From NCBI GenBank assembly GCA_017471925.1, contig JAFURM010000055.1, forward strand, positions 62,001 through 126,000: a stretch of DNA of 64,000 nt, given 5' to 3'. Within the stretch, counting starts at the first letter, position 1. The number at the start of each line of letters is the position of its first letter. The notes beneath the pieces were generated by a model, which worked only from the letters and a program-made list of their open reading frames with translations, did no database searches and had not been told where the DNA came from. This document shows, one piece after another, positions 36,992 through 46,690 of the stretch. The DNA is from Bacteroides sp. GTDB taxonomy: Bacteria > Bacteroidota > Bacteroidia > Bacteroidales > Bacteroidaceae. The position numbers and the translations under genes were made by a program.

Positions 36992-38011
36992 TTAGTCCAC
37001 CACGGTGACCCATCCGTGCACGTCGGGCTCGTCGCCATACTGGATGGCGCGGAGCTTGTGATAGAGCTTGGTGCATACGGGGCCGGGCTTGCCGTCCTTG
37101 GCCAGGACGTAAGAGTGGTTGTTCTCGGGGTCGTCAATGCGTTCGATGGGGCTGATGACGGCGGCGGTTCCGCAGGCACCTGCCTCCTCGAAAGTGCTGA
37201 GTTCCTCCTCGGGAATGGCACGTCGTTCCACCTTCATGCCGAGGTCTTCGGCCAGCTGCATCAGACTCTTGTTGGTGATGGAAGGCAGGATGGAGGAAGA
37301 GAGCGGTGTGACGTAGGTGTTGTCCTTTATGCCGAAGAAGTTGGCGGCTCCACACTCGTCGATGTATTTCTTCTCGCGTGCATCTAAATAGAACTCGGCC
37401 GAGTAGCCGGCTTCGTGGGCTTCCTTGCTGGCACGCAGGCTGGCGGCATAGTTTCCGCCCACCTTGTAGATGCCGGTGCCGAGCGGAGCCGCACGGTCAT
37501 ACTTGCGGGTGATGACGTAGGGAGTCGTGGCGAAGCCGCCCTTGAAGTAAGGGCCTACGGGAGTCACGAATATCAGGAAGAGGTATTCGCCTGCAGGCTT
37601 CACGCCCACCTGCGGGCCTGTGCCGATGAGCAGCGGACGGATGTAGAGCGACGCTCCGCTCTCATAGGGGGGGATGAAGCGTTCGTTCAGCTTCACCACA
37701 CGGATTACAGCCTCGCGGAAACGCTCCGTGGGGAGTTCGGGCATGAGAATACCCCGACAGGTGGACTGCAAGCGGGCGGCATTCTCCTCCAGTCGGAAGA
37801 TGCGAACCTTGCCGTCCTTGCCCCGGAAGGCTTTCAAGCCTTCGAAGGCTTCCTGACCATAGTGGAGCGACGTGGCAGCCATATGCAGGGGGATGGTCTC
37901 CTCACTGCACACTTCCATTTCGCCCCATGCACCGTTGCGGTGATAAATTCTCACGTTGTAGTCTGTCTTCATGTATCCGAAGGACAGATTGCTCCAATCC
38001 AGTTCTTTCAT
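36992..38011 (-). CDS. ilvE: Branched-chain amino-acid aminotransferase
   Basis: 339 residues, a class IV PLP enzyme. The active-site lysine is in GTGIYKVGGNYAAS; SLYIRPLLIGTG, YLDAREKKYIDECGAANFFGI and EEAGACGTAAVISPI are family motifs. It makes Val, Leu and Ile from their keto acids. Promoter just upstream. Confidence 0.95.
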   Translation of the reverse strand: MKELDWSNLSFGYMKTDYNVRIYHRNGAWGEMEVCSEETIPLHMAATSLHYGQEAFEGLKAFRGKDGKVRIFRLEENAARLQSTCRGILMPELPTERFREAVIRVVKLNERFIPPYESGASLYIRPLLIGTGPQVGVKPAGEYLFLIFVTPVGPYFKGGFATTPYVITRKYDRAAPLGTGIYKVGGNYAASLRASKEAHEAGYSAEFYLDAREKKYIDECGAANFFGIKDNTYVTPLSSSILPSITNKSLMQLAEDLGMKVERRAIPEEELSTFEEAGACGTAAVISPIERIDDPENNHSYVLAKDGKPGPVCTKLYHKLRAIQYGDEPDVHGWVTVVD

Positions 38012-38061
38012 ATCTTCTGTTATACGTTATGGTTCTTTTAATGGTTCTTGTGATTTTGCCA

Positions 38062-38069
38062 CAAAAGTA
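38062..38069 (-). promoter_or_regulatory. -7 box TACTTTTG for ilvE
   Basis: Minus-strand TACTTTTG about 50 bp before the ilvE ATG, just past the xseB stop at 38074. Confidence 0.55.
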
Positions 38070-38073
38070 CGCT

Positions 38074-38283
38074 TTATTCTTCACTTTCTTGTTGCTTGGA
38101 GAGTAATTTTTCAATCTCCTCGTCCGCTTTTGTCAGTTTCTCACTGCAAAACGCCATGATTTCGTTAGCCTCCTTAATCTTTTCGGCCAGCGCGTCTATC
38201 TCCAGTCCGTTGCTATCTATCAGGCGGACGATTTCTTCCAGGCGGGCCATGGCCTGGGAATAGGTTTCTTTCTTCTTTGCCAT
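38074..38283 (-). CDS. xseB: Exodeoxyribonuclease VII small subunit
   Basis: 69 residues from the ATG at 38283 (MAKKKETYSQAMARLEEIVR). The family motif EEIVRLIDSNGLEIDALAEKIKEANEI is present. A longer in-frame reading upstream lies inside xseA and is not used. It pairs with the large subunit gene, 11 bp upstream. Confidence 0.92.
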   Translation of the reverse strand: MAKKKETYSQAMARLEEIVRLIDSNGLEIDALAEKIKEANEIMAFCSEKLTKADEEIEKLLSKQQESEE

Positions 38284-38294
38284 ATGATTGGTGT

Positions 38295-39590
38295 TTATTT
38301 TACCGTTGAGGTGATGCTGCCCCGGTGCAGGCGCGTCACGATTTCGTCTCCGGGCTTCAGGCGTGAGGCATCCGTCACGGCCCGCCCGTCCTTCAGCGTG
38401 AGGCTGTAGCCGCGTGCCAGCAACTTGTCGGGTGAGGCATCGGACACACGCTGTTTCATGAGTTCCAGGCGATGGCGTTCCCGGGCCAGCAGGGCCGCCA
38501 CGCTCTGTTGCAGCCGCCCCTGCCATCGGGAGAACTGCAGGCGCGAGGCCGAGAGGCACTGGTAGGAAGCCACCGGCACACGGTGGCGCAGGGCCGAGAG
38601 GCGACGCTCCTCAGCCAGCAGACGATGGCGCACACTGCTCTCTAAGCGGCGCACCAGCTGTTCCTGTCGCTGACGCTCGCGCTGCATCAGCCTGGCTACC
38701 CCTTCGTGCAGGCGTCGGGAGAGGTCCTCTAAGTGGTCGGCCGCCTCGTCCATACGGGCAATGAGGTATTCGGCCGCAGCCGTAGGGGTCTTCACGCGGG
38801 TGTGGGCCACACAGTCCAGCACCGTGTCGTCGCGTTCATGACCAATGCCGGTGATGATGGGCAGGGGGAACTGGGCACAGGCTGCCGCCAGCAGATAGGT
38901 ATCGAATCCCGAGAGGTCGCTCGCAGCCCCTCCGCCGCGGATGATGACCACCACGTCGAACTCCTGCAAGCGTCTGTTTATCCGGTCCAGGGCATCGAGA
39001 ATGCTCTCCTCCACCCGCTCGCCCTGCATGAGGGCGGGAAACAGTTCGGTGTGGAAAGCGTAGCCGCGCGGATGGTTGTGCAGCTGGTCGCAGAAGTCGC
39101 CATATCCGGCCGCCGTGGCCGAAGAGATGACGGCCACCCGCCGGGGCAGCACGGGGAAGTCCAGTTCCTTGTTCAGGGTGAGCACGCCCTCCTCCTCCAA
39201 CTGGCGGAGAATCTCGCGCCGACGCTGGGCCAGGTCGCCCAGGGTGTAGGTGGGGTCTATGTCGTGCACCGTCAGGCTGTAGCCGTAAAGTTCATGGAAG
39301 TTCACGCTTACCTGCACCAGCACCTTCAGTCCCGAGGCAAACGCCTGTCCGGTCTCCCGCTCAAAGTAGGGCTTCAGGATGCGGAAGACGTTGGCCCATA
39401 TGTTGCCCCGTGCCCGCGCCAGCAGGTTGTTGCTGCGGGCATCTTTCTGAACGAACTCCAGGTAGCAGTGTCCCGTGCTGTTGGTGCGCACGTCGCTCGT
39501 CTCGGCCTGAATCCAATAAGCCTCGGGCAGGCACTGCTCCAGGCAGCCCCGCACGAGGGTATTGAGTTCCTGTAGGGTCATCGGCTCCAT
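38295..39590 (-). CDS. xseA: Exodeoxyribonuclease VII large subunit
   Basis: 431 residues. The N-terminal OB-fold domain (about 1-100) is followed by the core VISSATAAGYGDFCDQL, VVIIRGGGAASDLSGFDT, ITGIGHERDDTVLD and HTRVKTPTAAAEYLI, then a coiled-coil rich in Arg/Gln/Glu. Forms the ssDNA exonuclease with XseB. Downstream of the subtilase by 18 bp. Confidence 0.95.
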   Translation of the reverse strand: MEPMTLQELNTLVRGCLEQCLPEAYWIQAETSDVRTNSTGHCYLEFVQKDARSNNLLARARGNIWANVFRILKPYFERETGQAFASGLKVLVQVSVNFHELYGYSLTVHDIDPTYTLGDLAQRRREILRQLEEEGVLTLNKELDFPVLPRRVAVISSATAAGYGDFCDQLHNHPRGYAFHTELFPALMQGERVEESILDALDRINRRLQEFDVVVIIRGGGAASDLSGFDTYLLAAACAQFPLPIITGIGHERDDTVLDCVAHTRVKTPTAAAEYLIARMDEAADHLEDLSRRLHEGVARLMQRERQRQEQLVRRLESSVRHRLLAEERRLSALRHRVPVASYQCLSASRLQFSRWQGRLQQSVAALLARERHRLELMKQRVSDASPDKLLARGYSLTLKDGRAVTDASRLKPGDEIVTRLHRGSITSTVK

Positions 39591-39608
39591 GGCAGGACAT
39601 CACACAGG

Positions 39609-40970
39609 TTATTCCTTGCTCATCTCATAGGCTTTCCACATGTCGGGAATGCCATAACCGTAAATATTGTCGGGATATTCGGCCCGGTTGCCGCTGCGGC
39701 GCACGAGTTCAATGATTTCCTTGGCCGTCAGCTTGGGACAGGCCTGCCACAGGCAGGCCACCATGCCACACATGATGGGGGAGGAGAAGGAGGTTCCGCT
39801 GGCATAGCCCTGGTTGCCATTGGCGCGCACCACGGAGGAGGCAAGGCCCACGGCTACCACGTCGGGTTTCACACGGCCGTCGGCCGTATTGCCGATGGAG
39901 GAGAAGGGAGCCAGACGGCCGTTGCGTGCCACGGCACCCACCGTCACCACATTATCGGCATCGCCCGGAGGGGTTATCTTCTTCCACGGTCCCATGCCTG
40001 CATTGCCGGCACTGCACACCAGCAACATACCCTTGTCGGCAATGAGGGAGGCCTGGCGCGACATCAGGGCATAGTGGCCGTCCAGGTGACGGAACTCATA
40101 GTTCTTGCTCTTGTCGTCGAACTCATAGTAACCCAGAGAGGTGTTCAGCACGTCCACGCCTACACTGTCGGCAAACTCTACGGCTGCACACCAGTAGTCC
40201 TGTTCCACCAGGTTCTCGCTATATTCGTCTTCGCTTCTCAGCAACCAGAAGGAGGCTTCGGGTGCCGTACCCACCATCTCGTTGGGACGGTTCATGCCGA
40301 TGCAGGAGAGTACACCCAGTCCGTGGTCGCTCTCGGCATAGATGTCGGCCTCTTCGGGGCATACAAAGTCGCGCGTGCCCAGGATGCGGATGTTCTGCAT
40401 GGAGAGGATGGAATCCACGTTGTGGAAGCCGGCGTCTATCACGCCTATCGTCATGCCCTGCCCCCTGAAGCCGGCCTCGTGCAGCTTGTGGGCGTTGCTC
40501 AGCTGAATCTGGGTCACAGCCGTGCCATAAAGGCTGTCGGGATGGAGCAGCACCCTGTTCTCCAGGGGAGTGCGACGGTCGGACTTGTATCTGCCGTCTG
40601 CAGGACGCTTCCACACCTGCTCCACCTCCTTCACGAAGGGCAAGGCGGCTATCTCTCCGGCCAGCAGGGAGTCGTTGGTGGCCACGGTTACAAAGTTGTT
40701 CCACTTGCCCTGCACCACGATGCGCACACCCGTAGCGGCAATCCGCTGCACGTAGCTTTGGCATACGGGCAGGTCCGTAGAGTCTACCGGCAGGTCCTGG
40801 CGTTTGCGACGCTCCAAGGCTGCTTTGGAGAGGAACTTCGCGGGACGTTTCAGGGAGTAGGTGGTTTCACCCTTGTCCTTCAGGGTGACACGGAACTTAA
40901 AGGTCTCTTGCTGGGCCATCACTGCCGAAGCAAGAAGGGCCAAGACGGATAAAAGCAATACTTTCTTCAT
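39609..40970 (-). CDS. Secreted subtilisin-family (S8) serine protease
   Basis: 453 residues from the ATG at 40970 that begins the signal peptide MKKVLLLSVLALLASAVMAQ; the upstream in-frame extension is not signal-like. The catalytic triad is Asp179 (GVIDAGFHN), His216 (DHGLGVL) and Ser394 (GTSFSSPIM). A propeptide region with SKAALERRKRQDLPVDSTDLPV precedes it, a feature of a Bacteroidetes S8 branch. Expected in the periplasm or outside. First gene of the transcript into xseA-xseB. Confidence 0.9.
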   Translation of the reverse strand: MKKVLLLSVLALLASAVMAQQETFKFRVTLKDKGETTYSLKRPAKFLSKAALERRKRQDLPVDSTDLPVCQSYVQRIAATGVRIVVQGKWNNFVTVATNDSLLAGEIAALPFVKEVEQVWKRPADGRYKSDRRTPLENRVLLHPDSLYGTAVTQIQLSNAHKLHEAGFRGQGMTIGVIDAGFHNVDSILSMQNIRILGTRDFVCPEEADIYAESDHGLGVLSCIGMNRPNEMVGTAPEASFWLLRSEDEYSENLVEQDYWCAAVEFADSVGVDVLNTSLGYYEFDDKSKNYEFRHLDGHYALMSRQASLIADKGMLLVCSAGNAGMGPWKKITPPGDADNVVTVGAVARNGRLAPFSSIGNTADGRVKPDVVAVGLASSVVRANGNQGYASGTSFSSPIMCGMVACLWQACPKLTAKEIIELVRRSGNRAEYPDNIYGYGIPDMWKAYEMSKE

Positions 40971-41019
40971 GATATACTTATATAAATAATGTGTATGCGA
41001 CATATTCCTTTCACGCCTC

Positions 41020-41027
41020 CAAAAGTA
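41020..41027 (-). promoter_or_regulatory. -7 box TACTTTTG for the subtilase-xseA-xseB operon
   Basis: Minus-strand TACTTTTG 50 bp before the ATG at 40970. Confidence 0.55.
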
Positions 41028-41103
41028 CGCTTTTTTATTGGAACGGCGACCCGAAGCGTGCAACATTTTTGCAACAGAAGCGTAAAAGTAATGAAGCTAC
41101 CCA

Positions 41104-41332
41104 TTATTCAATACGTACTGTAGAATCCTGATAGCGAGGCAAAGGGTTCTTGGGGCCGATATCAATCAAATCTTTTACAAGATAGGATGACAAGAGAAGT
41201 TTGTTTTCTTTAATACCCTTGGCTATGCAGAGTGGATAGAGATAACCTCCATAATCATCGGTATGGGTTCCATCAGGACACAGCTACAAACATAAAAAAG
41301 CAGCCTATACATGATACTAAAATCTTCTTCAT
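41104..41332 (-). pseudogene. Frameshifted small lipoprotein
   Basis: From 41332 the frame reads MKKILVSCIGCFFMFVAVS and then stops. One base away the reading continues as LCPDGTHTDDYGGYLYPLC and on to a stop at 41104. The 229-bp span is one base longer than whole codons. Restoring the frame near VAVS gives a lipobox-like VAVSC next to the mature part, so an intact lipoprotein of about 75 residues is the likely ancestor. It starts 1 bp after the nitroreductase stop, so it is in the same operon. Family unknown; a sequencing error is the other explanation. Confidence 0.55.
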
Positions 41333-41333
41333 G

Positions 41334-41978
41334 TCACTCACAATATCCTACTGTTTGACCTAATACCACAATCATGGTTTCTTTCAAACCCAAAGTCTCG
41401 ACTACCTTCTGTTGGTTCCATCCACCCCGTGCACGACTGCCTATACCGGCATTCGCACAATAGAGATACACATTTTGAGACACATAGCCTACGTTTACAT
41501 AAGATACCGTATTGGCATCACCGGGACGATGGCCAGGGCCTGTCTTTTCAGTATCGGCTATGAACAACAAGTTAAGGTATGCTTTCTGCGCATCGGCTCT
41601 ACCGGTTATGGCCCGATGGTCACCCTCGGCCAAGAGTTCAAGGGTATGGTCCTTATAATTATAATAATAGGCACCGCTCTTGAAGAAGGCATAAAGTTCT
41701 ATTTCCTGACGGTTGGAGCCGGTTGGGGCTGTACGTTTTCCATCGAGGCGATTCACACCCAATGCTGCCCACATCATATTCGAAATATCCTGCAACGATA
41801 TTTCCTTTTCGGTAAAGCCCTTAGAAGATCTACGGTTCTTCAATGCCTGCATCAATGTCATGCCTTCATCGTAGGTAGGAGGTAACAACTTGATGGTTTT
41901 AGGAGCACTCTGCGCCAACGAAAGTGTAATGGCACTAAACAATAATGCCACAAAAGATAGTATTCTTTTCATATCCAT
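41334..41978 (-). CDS. Exported SagB/ThcOx-type nitroreductase
   Basis: 214 residues. A signal peptide (MKRILSFVALLFSAITLSLAQ; a start two residues later is possible) is followed by the nitroreductase fold: LMQALKNRRSSKGF, LQDISNMMWAALGVNR, TAPTGSNRQEIELYAF, and a late VGYVSQNVYLYCANAGIGSRARGGWN. The family binds FMN. An FMN oxidoreductase with a clear export signal is unusual, though such forms exist in Bacteroides. It sits at the 3' end of an AT-richer operon, 64 bp after the PKD protein. Confidence 0.82.
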   Translation of the reverse strand: MDMKRILSFVALLFSAITLSLAQSAPKTIKLLPPTYDEGMTLMQALKNRRSSKGFTEKEISLQDISNMMWAALGVNRLDGKRTAPTGSNRQEIELYAFFKSGAYYYNYKDHTLELLAEGDHRAITGRADAQKAYLNLLFIADTEKTGPGHRPGDANTVSYVNVGYVSQNVYLYCANAGIGSRARGGWNQQKVVETLGLKETMIVVLGQTVGYCE

Positions 41979-42042
41979 TCTATTTTTAAATATATCTCAA
42001 AAGACTCCTTATGAAAAAGCTGAATAAATTCAAAACAGGTTC

Positions 42043-43185
42043 TTAATCAAAATCTCCATTGGGTTTGTTTCTGTCGTAAACCTGCACATCCCATATCTTG
42101 CAACATTTCGACTCACCCTCAGGCCCCGAAACGGTAAGAGTAACGGTATAGTGCACACCGTCCTTCTGATAAATATGAATGGGGTTCTGCTCTGTCGAGG
42201 TGGTTCCATCGCCAAAGTCCCAATGCCAGGAGGTGATGTTACCATAGCTCTTATCCTGGAAAACGACCTTACGAGTGCCCTTGATGTTGGTATGTGTCCA
42301 CTTGGCTTCAATAGGTTTGCAGAACTGTTTCTCCAAAGGCATGAGTGTAAACAAGCGTTGCATGGAGGCATCGCCATACATTTTATGGTGTTTGGAAAGA
42401 TTCCAGAAACCATTGTTGCCCTTGCCACCATCGTAGTCGATAACCGCCCAGCACAGTCCTATCTTCTTGCCTTCGTAGAGTTTGCTTTCAGAAGAGGCTG
42501 CAGGACCGCCATCAGGACTGGCATAATCGAACGGGGTGATGTAGAATTCCATCTTCAACACGCCTCCTTCAGCATGTTTGAAGTTAAAATCGTACGCATA
42601 GTTGGCATACGGAAGTTCCTTCAGCCATTGCTGAGGGCCCCACACCATGGTCCATGATTTCCCCTCGGTGGGCGGTGTCATGATATGATAGTTCTGGGCA
42701 TGTACATTCTGATGGGCAAAATAAGAATCAAACGAAGACAATGCTTCTTGATTGTGACGGAAACGCTCAATGTGAGGACCACCCGAGAGATCGGCATCCA
42801 CCACGATTTCGTAAGTATCATTGCGCAAACCCAACGTATTGAAATCCCAATAATTGTCATACGCTTCATAGTAGAAATACAGGCGGTTCAATCCTTCCAC
42901 CCAACCTACCTTCACTTTTATATCAAGGGTAGACTTATTAATACCTTGGTGTTTCCGGCTATCATCCCACATTTCTTCGATGGGCACCACATAGCTGTCA
43001 GACACAAGTTCCCAATCCTCGAACGAGCCATCAATACGGGGTATCTGATTCTTGGGGAACTGGAAGACCTTGAAGCCGGGCTCGGTCACTTGAATTTCGG
43101 GAACCTGGGCCATTAGGTTTTCCGACACAAGAATACCCAACAATATGCCTCCTACGAGTTTGAACACTTTCTTCATAGCCTTCAT
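42043..43185 (-). CDS. Secreted protein with CBM9-like and PKD domains
   Basis: 380 residues. A signal peptide ([18 protein letters not shown]) is followed by a DOMON/CBM9-type sugar-binding region ([45 protein letters not shown]). A C-terminal PKD domain is recognisable from [21 protein letters not shown] and YTVTLTVSG. No catalytic motif is visible. Probably binds glycan at the surface for the adjacent glycosidase. It begins 3 bp after the glycosidase stop. Confidence 0.75.
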   Translation of the reverse strand: MKAMKKVFKLVGGILLGILVSENLMAQVPEIQVTEPGFKVFQFPKNQIPRIDGSFEDWELVSDSYVVPIEEMWDDSRKHQGINKSTLDIKVKVGWVEGLNRLYFYYEAYDNYWDFNTLGLRNDTYEIVVDADLSGGPHIERFRHNQEALSSFDSYFAHQNVHAQNYHIMTPPTEGKSWTMVWGPQQWLKELPYANYAYDFNFKHAEGGVLKMEFYITPFDYASPDGGPAASSESKLYEGKKIGLCWAVIDYDGGKGNNGFWNLSKHHKMYGDASMQRLFTLMPLEKQFCKPIEAKWTHTNIKGTRKVVFQDKSYGNITSWHWDFGDGTTSTEQNPIHIYQKDGVHYTVTLTVSGPEGESKCCKIWDVQVYDRNKPNGDFD

Positions 43186-43188
43186 AAA

Positions 43189-44901
43189 TCAATATTTATA
43201 GAGTTCAACTTTAATAAACTTAGGAACAGACTCTCCGAAATCCAGTCCTTGTCCGGAGAAACCTTCATCAGCAGCAGAAAGAAGATCATATCGCAACTGG
43301 ATATCATCGCCATTGAGCCAACGGCCTTCTATCCATTCTCCATTTTCAAAATGTCCTTCAGTGGTCTTGGCCAAACCTACCACACCCTTACCATCGGCCG
43401 GCAAAAATTGCACACGAATATTGGAACCCAAGAATAAGAAGGTATCATTGAGCAATTGAATGGCTATGGCATAGCCTTGTGCATCGGGAGCATAAGTACC
43501 GCCCAGACGTTGAGGAGCACCACCCTTGCGCTGGCCACTCGATACAAGTTCGTAAACCAATTTATAGTCTCCCATAACTACTTCATCTTTCAAGCGAGTA
43601 GGATTATGTGCTTTTACCCAAGTAGCCGAGATGGTTCCTCTGGCCTGTGCCTCCAATATTAAAGGAGCCACACTACCTGCCAATTGATAGAACTGACAGA
43701 AAGTTTCATTGGCCGAAGAAGCAATCGTTCTCTCTACACCAAACGGAGAATAGCCAATACCACCCATCTGACCGATGGTATAAGCTGCATTAGCCGCTCC
43801 TCCCTGCCCCGCACGAGATTCAGGAACAAACACCGGATTGCCGGCACGGGCATACTTCTCGATGATAGTAGGATAATCGGTCAAATAAATATCCGGTGAA
43901 AGAATATCAATAGCAGGTGCGGCTGCACGCCAAATGTCATGATTCTGCGCTTGCGGACCTCCCGACGGATAATTGCCCGGATGCAGGTCTTCTGGTTGTA
44001 CAATCCATGCATTCACAAAAGTGGGTATGGGGTAAACATCTTTACCCGCCTGTGCAATGGCATTCATATAATGAGCGTAATGCCAAGCCATAAACATTTC
44101 ATCGGTATAGTCGCCTTTACCAAACACTTCTTCCCAGGTTCCGGTAGTCTTGCATCCTTGTTTTTCCCAAGCCACACGGGTTTCGGACAACAATTGTTCC
44201 TTGTTCTTGATCAGATAATCAATCAATGCCTGAGGTACAGGGCCATTGAACGCTTTTACGGCTTTGGGATGATAATCGCGGGTATATCCGTGTAAACCCA
44301 CTTCATTGTTCACTTGCATCATAACAACGGTCTGTGCTTCCCGATCAACTTCGGCTATATGCTTCATCAGTTCACCATAAGCCTTGGCATCGGCTTCCCA
44401 ACTGTTTTTCGACAAGGTGGTAAGGATAGACAAAGGCTTACCATCTTTGGTCAAAGCCAAGGGGAAACGACCGGTATCTTTCTTTACCCATTTGGGAGTA
44501 TAGCTGGTATACCCGTTCTTCCAGCTACCGAACCATAACAATGCCAATTTCAAATCATGAGCACGAGCGTCTTCCAGGAGTTCGTCTACCACTTTAAAAT
44601 TGAACTTACCTTCTTCGGGTTCAATCATTTCCCAAGAGACTACAGCCAATACCGTATTAACTCCCGATTTCTTCAACTGAGACCAATAGGGTTTCATGTA
44701 TTCACGGCTTGAAGCAGCCGAATTGGTCAACTCCAGAGCCAATGCCAAATATGGCTTCCCTTCTACAATGAGTTGGGTTACATCCCCCCGTTTCTCAAGG
44801 TGAGGAATGGGAGCCAGCTCTTTTTTCCCATTCACGTTTTGATTCTCCGCACACGAACTAAAGAGAAACAAAGACAATAAGACTATTACTGTATTTTTCA
44901 T
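43189..44901 (-). CDS. DUF5597-containing beta-galactosidase-like glycoside hydrolase, lipoprotein
   Basis: 570 residues. The lipobox is LFSSC. A TIM-barrel of clan GH-A type carries VNTVLAVVSWEMIEPEEGKF, acid/base Glu in MMQVNNEVGLHGY and nucleophile Glu in VFVPESRAG. The C-terminal part (about 400-570) corresponds to DUF5597. Relatives are annotated as GH35-like or GH42-like galactosidases. Exact substrate not readable. Second gene of an operon with a LamG/propeller protein upstream and the PKD protein downstream. Confidence 0.78.
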   Translation of the reverse strand: MKNTVIVLLSLFLFSSCAENQNVNGKKELAPIPHLEKRGDVTQLIVEGKPYLALALELTNSAASSREYMKPYWSQLKKSGVNTVLAVVSWEMIEPEEGKFNFKVVDELLEDARAHDLKLALLWFGSWKNGYTSYTPKWVKKDTGRFPLALTKDGKPLSILTTLSKNSWEADAKAYGELMKHIAEVDREAQTVVMMQVNNEVGLHGYTRDYHPKAVKAFNGPVPQALIDYLIKNKEQLLSETRVAWEKQGCKTTGTWEEVFGKGDYTDEMFMAWHYAHYMNAIAQAGKDVYPIPTFVNAWIVQPEDLHPGNYPSGGPQAQNHDIWRAAAPAIDILSPDIYLTDYPTIIEKYARAGNPVFVPESRAGQGGAANAAYTIGQMGGIGYSPFGVERTIASSANETFCQFYQLAGSVAPLILEAQARGTISATWVKAHNPTRLKDEVVMGDYKLVYELVSSGQRKGGAPQRLGGTYAPDAQGYAIAIQLLNDTFLFLGSNIRVQFLPADGKGVVGLAKTTEGHFENGEWIEGRWLNGDDIQLRYDLLSAADEGFSGQGLDFGESVPKFIKVELYKY

Positions 44902-44924
44902 GGTTGTTTAAGATTTATGTTTTG

Positions 44925-46529
44925 CTATTTATACTTCCCAAACCGCAACTTTTCACGGACAACAGGTTCACTCAACAATTGAAAGGTGGTAGCCGGTCCT
45001 ATATTACGTTCGTCTTTCCAAGATGCAAGTTGCCAAGCCACATATCCATCAGGAGTGATTTCAATCATCTGCAACGGAGCACGCGAAGGATTGAATTGGG
45101 TTACATCCCTCTTGTTCCACTCATTGAACCAATTGGTGATGACCGTATTACCATTGGCCAAACGATAAGCTTTTTGTGGATTTGTCAATCCATAATCTAC
45201 CGCATTGATCTCCCATACTACGACACCATCGCGATTAATCTCCTTGACCGGTCCCTTACGACCTACCATAAGGATATTTCCATTAGGTAACTCCGAAGCA
45301 GACCATGGTCCAAAAAGTTCCCAACGATTCAATTCTTTTCCTCTATAATTATATTCAGCAACAAACCCCATGGCCATATTAGATACCAGAAGAGTTCCTT
45401 TGCTGGTGAGACGTGCATTACGGAACTGCCCATGTACACTTCCCTTTTCGTCACAAGGCAACACAAATTCATGTACAATCTTTTGATTGGATATTTTCAT
45501 GACCACCACTTTGGCTGGCTTGGCATTCAGCACATACACCACATGATTCTTTCCTATGGGTTGGATGGTATGTATTTCGGTGCCTTTCGGAGCATACGAA
45601 CGCCAAACCTCAACGCCATGTTCATCCAACTCGGCTATGCCATACTGATCGGCTATCAAGATATGTCCATCGTCCATTAATACTGCATCGCTGATTTCCC
45701 CTTTTCCTTGAGTATTGTCGTACTTCCAAGTTATTTCACCACTCTCTATTTTATAGATGCGGCGGTTCTTAGACTGACCGGTATACATAAAATTGTGGCG
45801 CGACAAATCGCCCAATTGCAATTCATTGTAAAGTTCACGAACTTCTTTTTCCGTCAAAGCCGTATCATACATACGTACATCACTGATACGCGTACCCTTC
45901 AGGTAAGAATCCCCTTTGAACGGTGCACGTCCCATCCAATTATATATAGGCGCTTCCTGAGGAAATGTTTCGGCCATGGTAAACATTTGATTATTGAATG
46001 CCACCAACTTACCATTCAAAAAAAGTCGACCTTCCTCATCATTTTGCGTATAAACCACATATTGCCAATTCCCTTTTTCAGAGGGTTTGCCTATATCCAT
46101 CAATGTTTCATTTTTCCATCCACCGATAGAGTTCTCACTTCGTTGTACATTCAATTTATAGGCTTGGTAACGGCCCTCTGTCTGCGTATTGAGCGGAAGA
46201 GTTGAGAATGCCCAAAGGAAATAGCCTTGTCCCTTAAGGGAGGCTTCAGCATCGACCTTATATCTTACAGCAATGGTAAACTGACGCAATTGTTGTATTT
46301 TTCCGCCTATCCCTTTTCCTAAATCAATATATCCGTCTTCATTACCTAAATAGACACAACCGTCTTCCAATACAGCACAACCTTTCAGAGTCCCATCAAA
46401 ATGCGAACCCGTTTTATCACTCACCACACTACCTTTGTCATTTTTGAAGTCGTAATGCAGTATCAAGCCCTCTTGGGCAAATACACCCAAAGACAGGAAG
46501 ATTGAAAGTACAATAAAAAGTATTCTCAT
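44925..46529 (-). CDS. Exported LamG plus beta-propeller protein
   Basis: 534 residues from the ATG at 46529 (MRILFIVLSIFLSLGVFAQ signal); three more upstream codons are possible. Residues about 22-205 form a LamG/concanavalin-like domain (LILHYDFKND...DGYIDLGKGIG, FTIAVRYKV, RISDVRMYDTALTEKEVRELY). The rest is a propeller with repeats LMDDGHILIADQYGIAELDEHGVEVWR and LPNGNILMVGRKGPVKEINRDGVVVWE. It probably binds or scans polysaccharide at the cell surface. First gene of the AT-richer operon; tandem 20-bp repeats lie upstream. Confidence 0.78.
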   Translation of the reverse strand: MRILFIVLSIFLSLGVFAQEGLILHYDFKNDKGSVVSDKTGSHFDGTLKGCAVLEDGCVYLGNEDGYIDLGKGIGGKIQQLRQFTIAVRYKVDAEASLKGQGYFLWAFSTLPLNTQTEGRYQAYKLNVQRSENSIGGWKNETLMDIGKPSEKGNWQYVVYTQNDEEGRLFLNGKLVAFNNQMFTMAETFPQEAPIYNWMGRAPFKGDSYLKGTRISDVRMYDTALTEKEVRELYNELQLGDLSRHNFMYTGQSKNRRIYKIESGEITWKYDNTQGKGEISDAVLMDDGHILIADQYGIAELDEHGVEVWRSYAPKGTEIHTIQPIGKNHVVYVLNAKPAKVVVMKISNQKIVHEFVLPCDEKGSVHGQFRNARLTSKGTLLVSNMAMGFVAEYNYRGKELNRWELFGPWSASELPNGNILMVGRKGPVKEINRDGVVVWEINAVDYGLTNPQKAYRLANGNTVITNWFNEWNKRDVTQFNPSRAPLQMIEITPDGYVAWQLASWKDERNIGPATTFQLLSEPVVREKLRFGKYK

Positions 46530-46650
46530 AGCAATCACATTATTTTGTTAAATCAAGCACTAAACGGATATGTTTTTTTCATCGCACGACTTAATACGAA
46601 TTGTCGGGTTGGTTTTCCACACTGCAAATATCGGAAGAGAAAAGTAGTAT

Positions 46651-46690
46651 ATACAATGAAAAGATGTACAATACAATGGAAAAACGTACA
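46651..46690. promoter_or_regulatory. Two 20-bp direct repeats upstream of the LamG operon
   Basis: ATACAATGAAAAGATGTACA (46651-46670) and ATACAATGGAAAAACGTACA (46671-46690) are head-to-tail copies, 17 of 20 identical. They are 120-160 bp before the operon start at 46529. Direct repeats at a two-turn spacing suit binding of an AraC-type regulator; no such gene is nearby. Confidence 0.5.

Noticed and set aside
38284..38559. N-terminal extension of XseB
   Set aside because: The extra codons fall inside xseA and lack similarity; the family start is MAKKKETYSQ at 38283.
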